This document shows positions 34,045 to 44,013 of a stretch of DNA of 64,000 bases, piece after piece (position 1 is the stretch's first letter; each line of letters begins with the position of its first letter). Source of the stretch: Caballeronia telluris (GTDB lineage Bacteria > Pseudomonadota > Gammaproteobacteria > Burkholderiales > Burkholderiaceae); the NCBI RefSeq assembly GCF_001544495.1, contig NZ_FCNZ02000011.1, positions 1 through 64,000 on the forward strand, given 5' to 3'. Made by a program: the position numbers and the translations under genes. Under the pieces are notes generated by a model that saw only the letters and a program-made list of their open reading frames with translations, was not told the DNA's origin and did no database searches.

Positions 34045-34400
34045 GCCGGACGCCCGCGACGCGCGACGGTACGGCGGCTAAACGGCGAGGGCAGACGCAG
34101 CATGCGAGGACGCTCGAACATGATGAATGGCCGCATGGCCCGGCGCGTGCGGCGCGAGCCCAGCCTGATCCGGAGATTTCGATACACACGTTATCGGTCG
34201 GACGGGCGCGGACTTGAGCGCGCTGTGCTCGTCGCGGTTTTTCGTCCCGTTGAACGGGCGAGGCCGGCACGCACAAAAAATTGCCCCGGCGTGGCGCGCA
34301 TCCTATCTTTGAGAGGGCAAATGGTAGGATCGCGCCTGCAACCAAGACGAAGACGGGCGAGGCCCGTCGAACGGTCAATTGAAGACAGCGAGGCGATTCG
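34045..34400. other. Intergenic region with an inverted repeat
   Basis: A 356-bp divergent spacer without convincing genes. It holds the inverted repeat ATCCTA...TAGGAT (34300-34330, 6-bp outer arms with further partial pairing), 70 bp before the next start, and the oligo-A stretch CACAAAAAATT. It may be an operator or a leader hairpin of the downstream gene. Confidence 0.35.
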
Positions 34401-34823
34401 ATGGCGCAACAAAAAACCAATCCGAAACTCGAGCAGGCGCTCACGCGCGGCGACCTCGCCATCCGGCAGGCCAACTCGGCGCGCGCGACCGCGGTGCTGC
34501 GCGCACTCGGCAAGATGATCGTCGAGGCATCGTCGACGATCGGCGTGGAAGCGTTCGTCGTGATTCACGACGGCGACAAGATCTACGATCCCGTCGACGG
34601 CATGTGGCCGCAGCAACTGCTGATATCGCTCGACGGCCCGGTCGAGGACACCGATCCGGACGAAGTGCGCACCATTACCTTGTTGGCCGACACGCCGGCG
34701 ACGATCTTCCGCTGCGAGTGGCAACGCGCGGACGGCAAGATCGGGCGTCAGGAAGGGCGGCCGCTCGCGATGGTCGCGTTCATCACCGACGTCGACATCC
34801 CCTGGCTCGACGACGAAGACTGA
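34401..34823 (+). CDS. Conserved hypothetical protein, 140 residues
   Basis: An acidic soluble protein without a signal or membrane segment. An N-terminal helical part (PKLEQALTRGDLAIRQANSARATAVLRALG) is followed by a beta-rich part with VEAFVVIHDGDKIYDP and PWLDDED at the end. I did not recognise a characterised family. GAGGCGATTCG precedes the ATG and a terminator follows directly, so it is a single-gene unit. It appears to be a lineage-type protein of this group of bacteria, which is inference. Confidence 0.7.
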   Translation: MAQQKTNPKLEQALTRGDLAIRQANSARATAVLRALGKMIVEASSTIGVEAFVVIHDGDKIYDPVDGMWPQQLLISLDGPVEDTDPDEVRTITLLADTPATIFRCEWQRADGKIGRQEGRPLAMVAFITDVDIPWLDDED

Positions 34824-34847
34824 CCGAATCCCACTTTTTGCACACTG

Positions 34848-34879
34848 AACGGCTCCCCTCGCGGAGCCGTTTTTATTTT
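34848..34879 (+). terminator. Rho-independent terminator
   Basis: The stem AACGGCTCC (34848-34856) and GGAGCCGTT (34863-34871) has a 6-nt loop, followed by TTTATTTT. It lies 25 bases after the stop of the 140-residue protein. Confidence 0.82.
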
Positions 34880-35337
34880 GCGCATTTTTCTTCCCTGTTC
34901 CTCCCGTAAATCCTCACCTTTCGTGTGCGCGTCGTTTCGTATATCGGCGAATCATTTTCTTCTCGGGCGATAGCGCAATCGTTTGCTTTTCTATTTAGAC
35001 GAACGGATTTCGAATTTTAATTTCCATTTCGTGCGCCGATAACCTTTTTACCCGTTGCGAGCCGGTAATTCGTGAAATTCGCAGTTGTCGTCGAGCCTGC
35101 TCCCGCTCCGATTACCGCCGGAAATTTTCGCCATTGCTCAATATCGGGGACGAGGTGCCGCTATCGGCAACTAGAGCGAATTCTCCATGTGTTTACCCCG
35201 GATTTTGTCCAGAAACATTTGCCACCGCTCACGCCGAAATAACGAGTCATGAGACGCTCTTTCCGCCGCGCTTGGGCGCCACCTTTTCTCCTGACTCGGG
35301 CCGGCACCTTCCTAATGCCAACAAAATGGGGTTACAA
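34880..35337. other. AT-richer non-coding stretch upstream of the FeeM-like gene
   Basis: About 460 bases with visibly lower GC than the rest of the window (for example TTTCGAATTTTAATTTCC and CTTTTCTATTTAG). A weak frame from 35134 reads into the acyltransferase but does not look like protein before residue 65. The region probably holds a promoter and a long leader. It could also mark a transferred segment. Confidence 0.5.
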
Positions 35338-36117
35338 ATGGAACGTCTCAGCCTTGCTAATGAAGCCGCCGAAATCAGCCGTGAACAAAACGCCGCTCGT
35401 CCCGAGCTTTTTGCGCTCCGCGCTCTCCAGAAACCCGAACGGATGCCGTTTACTATCCGTATCGTCTCGAACGAGCGCGACCTGCAGAAAGCGGTGAATA
35501 TCCGGCGCTCCGCGTATGGCCGGCACCTGCCCGAGTTTGCCCAGACGATGTCCGTCGAGGACTGCGATCGCGCGCCGGGCACGGCCATTCTGCTCGCGCA
35601 ATCGAAGCTCGACGGTGCGCCGCTCGGCACAATGCGGATTCAGACCAACGAATTCGAGCCGCTCGGCGTGCAGCATTCCGTGCAGTTGCCGGAGCGATTG
35701 AACGGCCGGCTCGCGGAAGCGACCCGCCTCGGCGTCGCGGGCGGCTCGGTGGGCCGCGTGGTGAAGATGATGCTTTTCAAGGCTTTGTTTTTATATTGCG
35801 AGCAACAGAACATCGACTGGATGGTAATTACGGCGCGTTCGCCCATCGACAGGGAATATGAAGCGATGCTTTTTGAAGACGTTTTTGGCGATAAACAATT
35901 CGTTCCGATGGCGCATGTCGGCGGTTTGCCGCATCGTGTGCTGGCGGGGGAAGTCGGCGTCGCCCGGCAGCGCTGGGAAGAAGTGGGACATCCGTTATTC
36001 CAGTTCGTGTTCCAGACGAACCATCCGGATATCGATTTGCGGACGTCCGATTTATCTTTCGAGCGGGAAACGGTACGATGCCCGGAGGCCTCGCAGCAAG
36101 TTGCATATGGCCGGTAA
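35338..36117 (+). CDS. FeeM-like N-acyl amino acid synthase (GNAT/LuxI-like fold)
   Basis: A 259-residue protein matching the FeeM N-acyltransferase group. It contains ERDLQKAVNIRRSAYG near residue 50, then GTAILLAQSKLDGAPLGTMRI and LAEATRLGVAGGSVGRVVKMMLFKALFLYC. FeeM-type enzymes move an acyl chain from acyl carrier protein to an amino acid, such as tyrosine, and resemble acyl-homoserine lactone synthases in fold. ATG 35338 has GGGGTTACAA upstream; 35326 is an alternative. The coding is more AT-rich than the neighbours. A membrane GGDEF-EAL gene follows 119 bases later. Confidence 0.75.
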   Translation: MERLSLANEAAEISREQNAARPELFALRALQKPERMPFTIRIVSNERDLQKAVNIRRSAYGRHLPEFAQTMSVEDCDRAPGTAILLAQSKLDGAPLGTMRIQTNEFEPLGVQHSVQLPERLNGRLAEATRLGVAGGSVGRVVKMMLFKALFLYCEQQNIDWMVITARSPIDREYEAMLFEDVFGDKQFVPMAHVGGLPHRVLAGEVGVARQRWEEVGHPLFQFVFQTNHPDIDLRTSDLSFERETVRCPEASQQVAYGR

Positions 36118-36236
36118 TCAACAATAACCGGGTTGCCCGACGGCCCGGGTAACAGATTTTGGCGATGGCGGGCAGGCATTTTTGGCCCCGCCGTCGTCCG
36201 CGCGGCACGTGTCGTGCACCACGGGGATTTTCCAGC

Positions 36237-39206
36237 ATGGCGTCGGTTACGTTATTTTCCCTTTCGAAATACCGGCACGCGGGGTCGTGGCTTGACCGCG
36301 CGCTTTATGTTTTTTCCGTCTATATCGTTCCCTTTTTGATTGCGGCCGGCACGATCGCCACGCTTTTGCTGTTGCCGCATCAGTTTCAATCCGCTGGCGC
36401 CGTGACGCTGCCGCTGCACGTCTTCGACGAGCGCGATGCCGCGGTCACGCCCGCCGCCGCGCTCGGCCGTCTGCGCGACGCGCCCACGACGGCGCGCTAC
36501 AGCACGCAACTCTCCGAAACGCCCGTCTGGTTCACGTTCACCGTGCCGGCGTCGGCGTCGATCCACCCGACGCTCATCGAATTTCCGTCGCGGCATGCGC
36601 AAAGCCTCGCATGCTGGATCGCCTCGACGATGCAGCCGCTCGGCACTGCCGACCGCGAATCGGTCACGGGCGAGATGCGCGCCGTCAAGGCCGGCTTCTC
36701 CGTCTATCTCGGTCATCTGGCGCAACCGGTGCCGATCGTGTGCAGCGGCACGTTCTCGGGCCCCGCGCAGTTGAGCGTGCAGGCGTGGGATGCGCCGGGC
36801 CTGCGCAATTCCTCGCTCGACTTCCAGGAAAGCGCGGGGCTGATCGGCGGCGGGCTGCTCACGCTCGCCGTGTTCGTCTTCGTCACGGCGATCATCAATC
36901 GCGAGTGGACCTATGTGATTTTCGCGGTGTGGCTCGTCGGCAATCTGCGGCTGTGCGCGAACGCGATGGGCTGGGACACGCAATGGCTCGACCGCGTGAT
37001 TCCGCCCGACTGGATTCCGGTGCTGCGGCAAGTCACGTTCGCCGCGTACTACCTGCTGACGGGCGCGCTCTTCAGCCAGCTGTTCCGGCGCGAATTGCGC
37101 GCGATCGGCTACCGATGGCTCCTGCGCGCCGGACAGTACGTCGGACTCGTGCTGCTCGCGTCGTCGGTCGTGCTGCCGTATTCGCGCTTCATTCCGGCGC
37201 TGTGGGTGCTGGGCGGCTTCGGGATGAGCGTGCTGATCTTCCTGCTCGCGCGGCTCGTCTGGCTCGCCCGCTCGCGCACGGTGATGTGGTACGTCGCATC
37301 GCTCGCAATCGTGCTCTTCGCCACGTTTTCCGAAGTGCTCGGCGCGGCCTTCGGGCTGAAGCTGCTGTTCGGCGGCGTCAACACGGTGACGGCCGCGCTG
37401 TCGTCGAGCATGATGGCGGCCTTCGCGATCGCCGAGCAGATGCGCGCCGAGCGCGAGCACCGCCGGCAGGCGCAGACCGAACTGCGCAACACCTACGAAG
37501 TCACGCCAATCGGCCTCTTCACGCTCGATTCCGACGGTCACTTCGTGCGCGCAAACCCGGCGTTGCGCGCGATGCTCGATCTGCACAAGGCCGAATACAA
37601 GGCGCGTCACTGGAACGATTATTTCGAAGCGGGCGCCTGGGGCGCGCTGCAGGCGCTGGCGTCGAAGGGCAGCGACGGCGAACTGGAAATGGGCGGCGCC
37701 GCCGCGCGCGGCACGGGCGAGCGGCGCTATCTGCTGAAGGCGATCGAATCGAACGGCTGGGTCGAAGGGTCGTTGCAGGACGTCACCGAGCGCTCGAAAG
37801 CCATCGAGCGCCTGCGCTTTCTGGCGGAGCACGATCCGCTGACGGGGTCGCTGAACCGCCGCGGCGTGGAAAAAGCGATCGCGGTGGACAGCGACGAAGC
37901 GCTGCCCTGGGCGCTCGCCTATGTCGACCTCGACCGCTTCAAGCTCGTGAACGACCTGTTCGGCCACCGCGCCGGCGACGAAGTGCTTAAGCAGGTCGCT
38001 TCCCGCATGCGCGCGCATTTCGAGCGCGAATATCCGCTCGGTCGCATCGGCGGCGACGAGTTCGTCTGCGTGATGAGCGACACCGCCATCGACGACGCCA
38101 TCGCGCAATGTCACGAACTGATTTCCGTGCTTTCCGACGCGCCGTATCAGGTCGGCAATCGCGCGTTTCAGGTGAAGGCGTCGATCGGGCTCGTCGAGTG
38201 TTCGCGCGGCGTGCGCGTGCAGGACGCGGTGTCGAACGCGGACCGCGCCTGCCGTGAGGCGAAGAAGGTCGCGCACACGCGCCTCGTCACGTATCGCAAG
38301 GGCGCGGCCGCGTTCGAGGAGCGCGCGGAAGAACTGCGGCTTGTCGAGACGCTCGGACGCAACCGGCTGCCGGCGGGCCTTTTCCTCGTGATGCAGCCGA
38401 TCATGTCGCTCTCGGCGCCGACGGAGTCGCTCAACTTCGAGGTGCTCCTGCGCATGCGCGCCCCCGATGGCACGACGCTGCCCGCGGGCAAGGTGATCGT
38501 CGCGGCGGAGGAGTCGGGCAATATCGCGGCCATCGACCGCTGGGTCATGACGACGCTGCTCACGTGGATCGAAAAGCATCATCACATGCTGCCGAACACG
38601 CAGTTCATCTGCGTGAATCTGTCGGGCGGGTCGCTCAACGACGAGCAGTTCATGGAAGACATCTTCGCGCTCTTCGCGCAGCACCGGTCGATCGTCCATT
38701 ACCTGTGCCTCGAAATCACGGAGAGCGTCGCGCTGCACGATCTGGAGAACACGCAGCGCTTCATTTCGCGCGTCCACGACATGGGCGGCAAGATCGCGCT
38801 CGACGACTTCGGCGCGGGCTACACGTCGTTCAAATACCTGAAGGCGTTATCCGCCGACGCGCTCAAGATCGACGGCGAGTTCGTCCGCACGATGTGCGCG
38901 CATCCGGCCGACATCGCGATCGTCGAGGCGATCGTGGCGCTCGCGCGCAATCTCGGCATGCGCAGCGTCGCGGAATGGGTCGAGGACGCCGATACGCTGC
39001 GCGCGTTGCAGGAAATCGGCGTGGACTACGTGCAGGGTTATCTGATCGCGAAGCCGCAGGAAAGCGCGGCGATCCTCGCGGCGTCCTCGGCGGCGAGCTT
39101 CGTGCGGGACGCGGAAGTCGTGAACTTCATCGAATGCCTGTCGGAACCTGAACAGGCGATGTCCTACGGCTACGAGTGGCGCGCGCGGGTCGCGTCGCGC
39201 CACTGA
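36237..39206 (+). CDS. Membrane 7TM-PAS-GGDEF-EAL c-di-GMP enzyme
   Basis: A 989-residue inner-membrane protein. An N-terminal helix ([21 protein letters not shown] in part) is followed by a periplasmic 7TMR-DISM-like domain, a bundle of about seven helices (residues 200-400), a PAS-like domain ([20 protein letters not shown]), GGDEF (605-609, RIGGDEFV intact) and an EAL domain. The EAL motif itself is EVL at 735-737, but [26 protein letters not shown] and QGYLIAKP remain. No RxxD inhibitory site stands before GGDEF. It may make and also break c-di-GMP, with direction set by the sensor part. The ATG at 36237 has GGGGAT 11 bases upstream. Confidence 0.86.
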   Translation: MASVTLFSLSKYRHAGSWLDRALYVFSVYIVPFLIAAGTIATLLLLPHQFQSAGAVTLPLHVFDERDAAVTPAAALGRLRDAPTTARYSTQLSETPVWFTFTVPASASIHPTLIEFPSRHAQSLACWIASTMQPLGTADRESVTGEMRAVKAGFSVYLGHLAQPVPIVCSGTFSGPAQLSVQAWDAPGLRNSSLDFQESAGLIGGGLLTLAVFVFVTAIINREWTYVIFAVWLVGNLRLCANAMGWDTQWLDRVIPPDWIPVLRQVTFAAYYLLTGALFSQLFRRELRAIGYRWLLRAGQYVGLVLLASSVVLPYSRFIPALWVLGGFGMSVLIFLLARLVWLARSRTVMWYVASLAIVLFATFSEVLGAAFGLKLLFGGVNTVTAALSSSMMAAFAIAEQMRAEREHRRQAQTELRNTYEVTPIGLFTLDSDGHFVRANPALRAMLDLHKAEYKARHWNDYFEAGAWGALQALASKGSDGELEMGGAAARGTGERRYLLKAIESNGWVEGSLQDVTERSKAIERLRFLAEHDPLTGSLNRRGVEKAIAVDSDEALPWALAYVDLDRFKLVNDLFGHRAGDEVLKQVASRMRAHFEREYPLGRIGGDEFVCVMSDTAIDDAIAQCHELISVLSDAPYQVGNRAFQVKASIGLVECSRGVRVQDAVSNADRACREAKKVAHTRLVTYRKGAAAFEERAEELRLVETLGRNRLPAGLFLVMQPIMSLSAPTESLNFEVLLRMRAPDGTTLPAGKVIVAAEESGNIAAIDRWVMTTLLTWIEKHHHMLPNTQFICVNLSGGSLNDEQFMEDIFALFAQHRSIVHYLCLEITESVALHDLENTQRFISRVHDMGGKIALDDFGAGYTSFKYLKALSADALKIDGEFVRTMCAHPADIAIVEAIVALARNLGMRSVAEWVEDADTLRALQEIGVDYVQGYLIAKPQESAAILAASSAASFVRDAEVVNFIECLSEPEQAMSYGYEWRARVASRH

Positions 39207-39226
39207 GCTTTGCTTTCGGCGGCCGC

Positions 39227-39436
39227 TCAGGCCGTCTTCAACTCGGCCAGCAGCTTCGTGGCCGCAATCGGAATGCGCGTGTCGTTCCACTCGGCGAGCC
39301 ACTGCACTTCCTTCGTCGTGAAATAGCCCGGGTAGTTGCGCAGCGCGAACTGCAGCGAATCGACGACATGATCGCGGATGATTTGCGGCGCGGCTTCGTC
39401 GTTGACGATCGCGTGGAGGGCTTCGAGTGTGCTCAT
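39227..39436 (-). CDS. Small conserved hypothetical protein, 69 residues
   Basis: A short soluble protein beginning [17 protein letters not shown], with [27 protein letters not shown] in the centre (two helices by pattern). I do not recognise the family. It could start at ATG 39436 or ATG 39472; neither has a strong ribosome site. It lies between the GGDEF-EAL gene and the hut promoter and reads away from hutU. Confidence 0.6.
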   Translation of the reverse strand: MSTLEALHAIVNDEAAPQIIRDHVVDSLQFALRNYPGYFTTKEVQWLAEWNDTRIPIAATKLLAELKTA

Positions 39437-39540
39437 GGCGCGGGCTGGATCGAATGGAATTGCGCCCACCATAACCGGAGAAAATTCCGGAAAATAATTC
39501 GATGCGGCGTTCGCTCGCATCGCCCGCGCGCTGTTTTTGC

Positions 39541-39628
39541 TGTCTATACAAGCTGTGGTGCTTGCTCGCATAAGCCCGGCGCGAAAGACCGAGGGAAACC
39601 CCTAATACAACCGAAGTTGTATATACAA
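39541..39628. promoter_or_regulatory. Candidate HutC operators upstream of hutU
   Basis: CTTGTATAGACA lies on the minus strand at 39541-39552. A perfect 12-bp dyad TTGTATATACAA follows at 39617-39628, itself part of ATACAA-N6-TTGTAT (39605-39622). The first 12-mer is identical to one in front of hutH (62570-62581). GntR/HutC repressors bind TTGTATA-type dyads and are relieved by urocanate. Confidence 0.6.
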
Positions 39629-39697
39629 GACCATCTGCCTTATCGGATCTGTCTGATTGCAGGCGGATCGTCCCACCCTCAAAGCGCAGGAGTTCTC

Positions 39698-41398
39698 GTG
39701 GACCAATCTTCCCGGCCGTCTTTCCGTTTTCGCGATGTCGAGATCCGCGCGCCGCGCGGCACGACGCTCAACGCCAAAAGCTGGCTGACCGAAGCGCCGC
39801 TGCGCATGCTGATGAACAATCTCGATCCCGAAGTGGCCGAGAATCCGAAGGAACTGGTCGTCTACGGCGGGATCGGCCGGGCGGCGCGCGACTGGGCGTG
39901 CTTCGACAAGATCGTCGAGACGCTCAAGCGCCTCGAAGCCGACGAAACGCTGCTCGTGCAGTCGGGCAAGCCGGTCGGCGTGTTCAAGACGCACGAGAAC
40001 GCGCCGCGCGTGCTGATCGCGAATTCGAACCTCGTGCCGCACTGGGCCACCTGGGAGCACTTCAACGAACTCGATGCGAAGGGCCTCGCGATGTACGGCC
40101 AGATGACGGCCGGAAGCTGGATCTACATCGGCAGCCAGGGGATCGTGCAGGGTACCTACGAGACGTTCGTCGAAGCCGGGCGCCAGCACTACGGCGGCGA
40201 CCTGAAGGGCCGCTGGGTGCTGACCGCGGGCCTCGGCGGCATGGGCGGCGCGCAGCCGCTCGCGGCGACGCTCGCGGGCGCCTGTTCGCTCAACATCGAA
40301 TGCCAGCAGAGCCGCATCGACTTCCGCCTGAAGACGCGCTACGTCGACGAGCAGGCGACCGATCTCGACGACGCGCTCGCCCGCATCGCGCGCTACACGT
40401 CCGAGGGCCGCGCGATTTCGATCGCGCTGTGCGCCAACGCCGCCGACGTGCTGCCGGAACTCGTGCGGCGCGGCGTGCGCCCGGACATGGTCACCGACCA
40501 GACGAGCGCGCACGATCCGCTGAACGGTTATCTGCCGAAGGGCTGGACCTGGGCGCAGTACCGCGACCGCGCGCAGAGCGACGCGGCGGGCACGGTGAAG
40601 GCCGCGAAGCAGTCGATGGCGGAGCACGTCCGCGCGATGCTCGCGTTCCAGCAGCAGGGCGTCCCGACCTTCGACTACGGCAACAACATCCGCCAGATGG
40701 CGAAGGACGAGGGCGTCGCGAACGCGTTCGATTTCCCGGGCTTCGTGCCGGCGTATATCCGGCCGCTTTTCTGCCGCGGCGTCGGGCCGTTCCGGTGGGC
40801 CGCGCTTTCCGGCGATCCGCAAGACATCTACAAGACCGACGCGAAGGTCAAGGAACTGATTCCCGACGACGAACATCTGCACCGCTGGCTCGACATGGCG
40901 CGCGAGCGCATCAGCTTCCAGGGACTGCCCGCGCGGATTTGCTGGGTCGGCCTCGGGCAGCGCGCGAAGCTCGGCCTCGCGTTCAACGAGATGGTGCGCT
41001 CGGGCGAGCTGTCGGCGCCGGTCGTGATCGGCCGCGATCACCTGGATTCTGGCTCGGTCGCGAGTCCGAACCGCGAAACCGAGTCGATGCAGGACGGCTC
41101 GGACGCCGTCTCCGACTGGCCGCTCCTCAACGCGCTCCTGAACACCGCGAGCGGCGCGACGTGGGTATCGATCCATCATGGCGGCGGCGTCGGCATGGGC
41201 TTTTCGCAGCACGCGGGCGTCGTGATCGTCTGCGACGGCACCGACGAAGCCGCCGCGCGCATTGCCCGCGTCCTGCACAACGACCCGGCGACGGGCGTCA
41301 TGCGCCACGCCGATGCGGGCTACGAGGACGCCATCGAATGCGCGCGCGAAAAGGGCCTTGATTTGCCGATGATCGAAGGCGCCATGCCGAAGAAGTAA
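39698..41398 (+). CDS. hutU: Urocanate hydratase
   Basis: A 566-residue cytosolic NAD+-dependent enzyme converting urocanate to imidazolonepropionate, the second step of histidine breakdown. Family segments are [27 protein letters not shown] in two parts ([21 protein letters not shown]), [19 protein letters not shown] for NAD binding, [15 protein letters not shown], and [17 protein letters not shown] near the end. The start is GTG at 39698, with CAGGAG at ideal spacing; earlier in-frame ATGs would run through the operator. hutI follows after three bases. Confidence 0.96.
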   Translation: MDQSSRPSFRFRDVEIRAPRGTTLNAKSWLTEAPLRMLMNNLDPEVAENPKELVVYGGIGRAARDWACFDKIVETLKRLEADETLLVQSGKPVGVFKTHENAPRVLIANSNLVPHWATWEHFNELDAKGLAMYGQMTAGSWIYIGSQGIVQGTYETFVEAGRQHYGGDLKGRWVLTAGLGGMGGAQPLAATLAGACSLNIECQQSRIDFRLKTRYVDEQATDLDDALARIARYTSEGRAISIALCANAADVLPELVRRGVRPDMVTDQTSAHDPLNGYLPKGWTWAQYRDRAQSDAAGTVKAAKQSMAEHVRAMLAFQQQGVPTFDYGNNIRQMAKDEGVANAFDFPGFVPAYIRPLFCRGVGPFRWAALSGDPQDIYKTDAKVKELIPDDEHLHRWLDMARERISFQGLPARICWVGLGQRAKLGLAFNEMVRSGELSAPVVIGRDHLDSGSVASPNRETESMQDGSDAVSDWPLLNALLNTASGATWVSIHHGGGVGMGFSQHAGVVIVCDGTDEAAARIARVLHNDPATGVMRHADAGYEDAIECAREKGLDLPMIEGAMPKK

Positions 41399-41401
41399 GC
41401 G

Positions 41402-42607
41402 ATGAAACGACTCTGGCAATACTGTCACGCGGCGACGATGAAAGGCGGCGCGTACTCGGCCATCGAGGACGCGGCGATCGTCACCGACGGCGCGCGCATC
41501 GAGTGGATCGGGCCGCGCGCGTCGCTGCCCGCGCATGACGCCTGCGAGATCGTCGATCTGGAAGGCGCGTGGGTCACGCCCGGTTTCGTCGATTGCCATA
41601 CGCATCTCGTCTTCGGCGGCGATCGCAGCGGCGAATTCGAAAAGCGTCTGCAAGGCGTGAGCTATGCGCAGATCGCGGCGGAGGGCGGCGGCATCGCGAG
41701 CACGGTGCGCGCGACGCGCGAGGCGAGCGAGGACGCGCTTTTCGCGAGCGCGAAGCGCCGCGCGAGCGGTTTCCTGCGCGAAGGCGTGACGACGGTCGAA
41801 GTGAAATCGGGCTACGGCCTCGATCTCGCGAACGAGCGCAAGATGCTTCGAGTGGCGCGCCGCCTCGGCGCGGAACTGCCGCTGACCGTGCGCACGACCT
41901 GTCTCGCCGCGCACGCGCTGCCGCCGGAATACGCGAACCGTCCGGACGACTACATCGACGCCGTCTGCGCGCAGATGCTGCCGGCGCTGGCAGAAGAAGG
42001 TCTCGTCGATGCCGTCGATGCCTTTTGCGAGCACCTCGCGTTTTCACCCGAGCAAGTGGAGCGCGTGTTCCGGACCGCGCGCGAACTTGGGCTGCCGGTG
42101 AAACTGCACGCGGAACAGTTGTCGTCGCTGCACGGTTCGAGTCTCGCGGCGCGCTACGAGGCGCTATCGGCGGATCATCTCGAATTCATGACCGAGGACG
42201 ACGCGGTCGCGATGGCGCGCTCGGGCACGGTCGCGGTGCTGCTGCCGGGCGCGTTCTACATGCTGCGCGAGACGCAGTTGCCGCCCATCGACGCGTTGCG
42301 CCGCCACGGCGTGCCGATCGCACTTGCGAGCGACCTGAACCCGGGCACGTCGCCCGCGCTTTCCGTGCGATTGATGCTGAACATGGGCTGCACGTTCTTT
42401 CGGATGACGCCCGAGGAAACGCTCGCGGGCGTGACGATCCACGCGGCGAGGGCGCTCGGCTTGCATGAGACGCATGGATCGCTCGAAGCGGGTAAGACGG
42501 CGGATTTCGTCGCGTGGCAGATCGGCCGGCCGGCGGAACTGGCGTACTGGCTCGGCGGCGATCTGCCCAAGCGCGTGGTGCGGCATGGAATCGACGTGAG
42601 CGGCTGA
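41402..42607 (+). CDS. hutI: Imidazolonepropionase
   Basis: A 401-residue amidohydrolase opening the imidazolone ring to N-formimino-L-glutamate. The metal site is [12 protein letters not shown], further family residues are in [10 protein letters not shown] and [13 protein letters not shown], and the metal His and Asp are in KLHAEQLS and [11 protein letters not shown]. It starts three bases after hutU, so the two are translationally coupled. No hutF, hutG or hutC gene follows here. Confidence 0.96.
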   Translation: MKRLWQYCHAATMKGGAYSAIEDAAIVTDGARIEWIGPRASLPAHDACEIVDLEGAWVTPGFVDCHTHLVFGGDRSGEFEKRLQGVSYAQIAAEGGGIASTVRATREASEDALFASAKRRASGFLREGVTTVEVKSGYGLDLANERKMLRVARRLGAELPLTVRTTCLAAHALPPEYANRPDDYIDAVCAQMLPALAEEGLVDAVDAFCEHLAFSPEQVERVFRTARELGLPVKLHAEQLSSLHGSSLAARYEALSADHLEFMTEDDAVAMARSGTVAVLLPGAFYMLRETQLPPIDALRRHGVPIALASDLNPGTSPALSVRLMLNMGCTFFRMTPEETLAGVTIHAARALGLHETHGSLEAGKTADFVAWQIGRPAELAYWLGGDLPKRVVRHGIDVSG

Positions 42608-42627
42608 ACCGGCGGACCGCACGAGCC

Positions 42628-42666
42628 AAAAAAGAACCTCGCCCGGAAAATCGAGCGAGGTGTTTT
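42628..42666. terminator. Bidirectional terminator between hutI and the GlsB-like gene
   Basis: The stem ACCTCGC (42636-42642) and GCGAGGT (42655-42661) has a 12-nt loop. It is flanked by an A-rich run on the left and TGTTTTAT on the right, so it can serve both convergent genes. Confidence 0.6.
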
Positions 42667-42690
42667 ATCGCGTGCCGGTTTCGCGAACGA

Positions 42691-42945
42691 TCAGGCGCGT
42701 CGTTTCGTGAACAGGCCCCACAGCACGAGCAGCACGATCGCGCCGATCACCGAGGCGATCCAGCCCGCCGGCTGCCCCGGCTGATACCAGCCCATCGCGC
42801 GGCCGACGTAGCCCGCGATCAGCGATCCCGCGATGCCGAGCACGATGGTCAAGATCCAGCCCATGCTGTCGTTGCCCGGTTTGATCGCGCGCGCGATCAG
42901 CCCCACGATCAATCCGACGATCAAAGTCCCGATGAATGCAAGCAT
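42691..42945 (-). CDS. GlsB/YeaQ/YmgE family small membrane stress protein
   Basis: An 84-residue protein with three hydrophobic helices: MLAFIGTLIVGLIVGLIARA, GWILTIVLGIAGSLIAGYVG and GWIASVIGAIVLLVLWGL. The sequence GLIARAIKPGND is the family signature. Relatives (YmgE, YeaQ) are linked to envelope or acid stress; the biochemical role is unknown. GGGAGC precedes the ATG. Confidence 0.88.
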   Translation of the reverse strand: MLAFIGTLIVGLIVGLIARAIKPGNDSMGWILTIVLGIAGSLIAGYVGRAMGWYQPGQPAGWIASVIGAIVLLVLWGLFTKRRA

Positions 42946-43149
42946 GCGTTTGCTCCCTGAGAGAGTTTGGCTGCGGCCGGGCATCGGCCGGTATGTGCAA
43001 ATTAGCACGGCAACCCGGATTTGGGTATGACGGCAGAGGCACGGTTCGTGCCCGGTCCCTCTGCCGAATGGCCGGGCGCGGACACGATGGCGTGGCTTGG
43101 CGGGCCGGCGGGTTAAAATCGCGTCCCGAATGCAACAACGATCACCGCC

Positions 43150-43638
43150 ATGACCGATTCCGAACTCGACCAGACCGACGACGCCATCCACGAAGACCGC
43201 CTGTGGCGCGACGACGGCTGGACCGCGCGCGTCATCAAGAACGAGGACGACGACGGCTGGGCCGTCGAGATGATCCGCGACGGCGAGGCGGAACCCGCGC
43301 TCGTCGGCCCGTGGACGATGGGCCGCGACAAGAAGAACCCGAAGCCGCTCGATGCGGGGGCGTTCCGCACGCTGGTGAAGACGGCGTCGGAGGTGCGGCG
43401 CCGGCACGAACAGCAGCGTCACGCGATGCTGCACAAGAATGTCACGGTGAGCGTGCAAGGTGACGACGTGACCGTTACGCTCGACATCGTCCCGGACGAG
43501 GACGATCCCTACGCCGACCTGAAGGCGTTCGATGCGTTCGGCGCGCAGCTCGCGCAGGCGCGTGTGTCGGCGGGATTCAAGCTCACGAAGGCGAGCGCCG
43601 AGGCCTGGGCCGCGAACGAATTCCAGAAGCCGGGCTGA
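43150..43638 (+). CDS. Conserved hypothetical acidic protein, 162 residues
   Basis: A soluble, strongly acidic protein. An N-terminal beta-rich part (DRLWRDDGWTARVIKNEDDDGW, in which acidic runs alternate with Trp, then GPWTMGRDKKNPKPLDAGAF) is followed by a helix with RRRHEQQRHAML and a beta segment VTVSVQGDDVTVTLDIVPDEDD. No known family was recognised. The start has only a weak ribosome site. It lies between small genes on the same strand without obvious pathway links. Confidence 0.68.
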   Translation: MTDSELDQTDDAIHEDRLWRDDGWTARVIKNEDDDGWAVEMIRDGEAEPALVGPWTMGRDKKNPKPLDAGAFRTLVKTASEVRRRHEQQRHAMLHKNVTVSVQGDDVTVTLDIVPDEDDPYADLKAFDAFGAQLAQARVSAGFKLTKASAEAWAANEFQKPG

Positions 43639-43716
43639 ACGCGGGAGCGCGCTGGCCGCCTTGCTGAAAAGCGGCGAGCGCCACGATAATCGGCTCTTGT
43701 TCCAAGGAGACGCGCC

Positions 43717-44013
43717 ATGCACTACGTCCTCATCTACGATCTCTGCTCCGACTACATGGAGCGCCGCGTGCAGTTTCGCGACGAGCACCTGACGCTCGCG
43801 TGGGCCGCCGTCGAGCGCGGCGAAATCGTGCTGGCGGGCGCGCTCGACGAACCCGTCGACCGCGCGATGCTGCTCTTTCACATCGATTCGCCGCAGGCCG
43901 CCGAGGAATTCGCGCGTAACGATCCGTATGTGATCAACGGGCTCGTCACGCACTGGCAGGTGCGCAAGTGGAATACGGTCGTGGGAAATTCGGCGGCGAC
44001 GCCGGTGCGCTGA
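43717..44013 (+). CDS. YciI-like protein
   Basis: A 98-residue protein of the YciI family (ferredoxin-like fold, putative His-Asp active site). It reads MHYVLIYDLCSDYMERR, FRDEHLTLAWAAVERGEIVLAGAL, DSPQAAEEFARNDPYVINGL and KWNTVVG. The conserved His and Asp of the family appear in RDEHL and FARNDPY. CAAGGAGAC precedes the ATG. The stop abuts that of the convergent LysR gene. Confidence 0.88.
   Translation: MHYVLIYDLCSDYMERRVQFRDEHLTLAWAAVERGEIVLAGALDEPVDRAMLLFHIDSPQAAEEFARNDPYVINGLVTHWQVRKWNTVVGNSAATPVR

Noticed and set aside
31829-34513. An 894-codon minus-strand frame spanning pip and the EAL gene
   Set aside because: It overlaps two well-supported genes in other frames, and its translation is low-complexity Arg-rich without motifs. 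It is a GC-bias artefact.
36252-38777. An 841-codon minus-strand frame opposite the GGDEF-EAL gene
   Set aside because: His/Arg/Ala-rich translation typical of antisense frames of GC-rich genes, while the plus strand has clear GGDEF and EAL motifs.
42691-43953. Reading the GlsB-like gene as a 420-residue protein
   Set aside because: The extension upstream of 42945 is antisense to two plus-strand genes. GGGAGC before the ATG at 42945 and the family length of about 84 residues support the short form.
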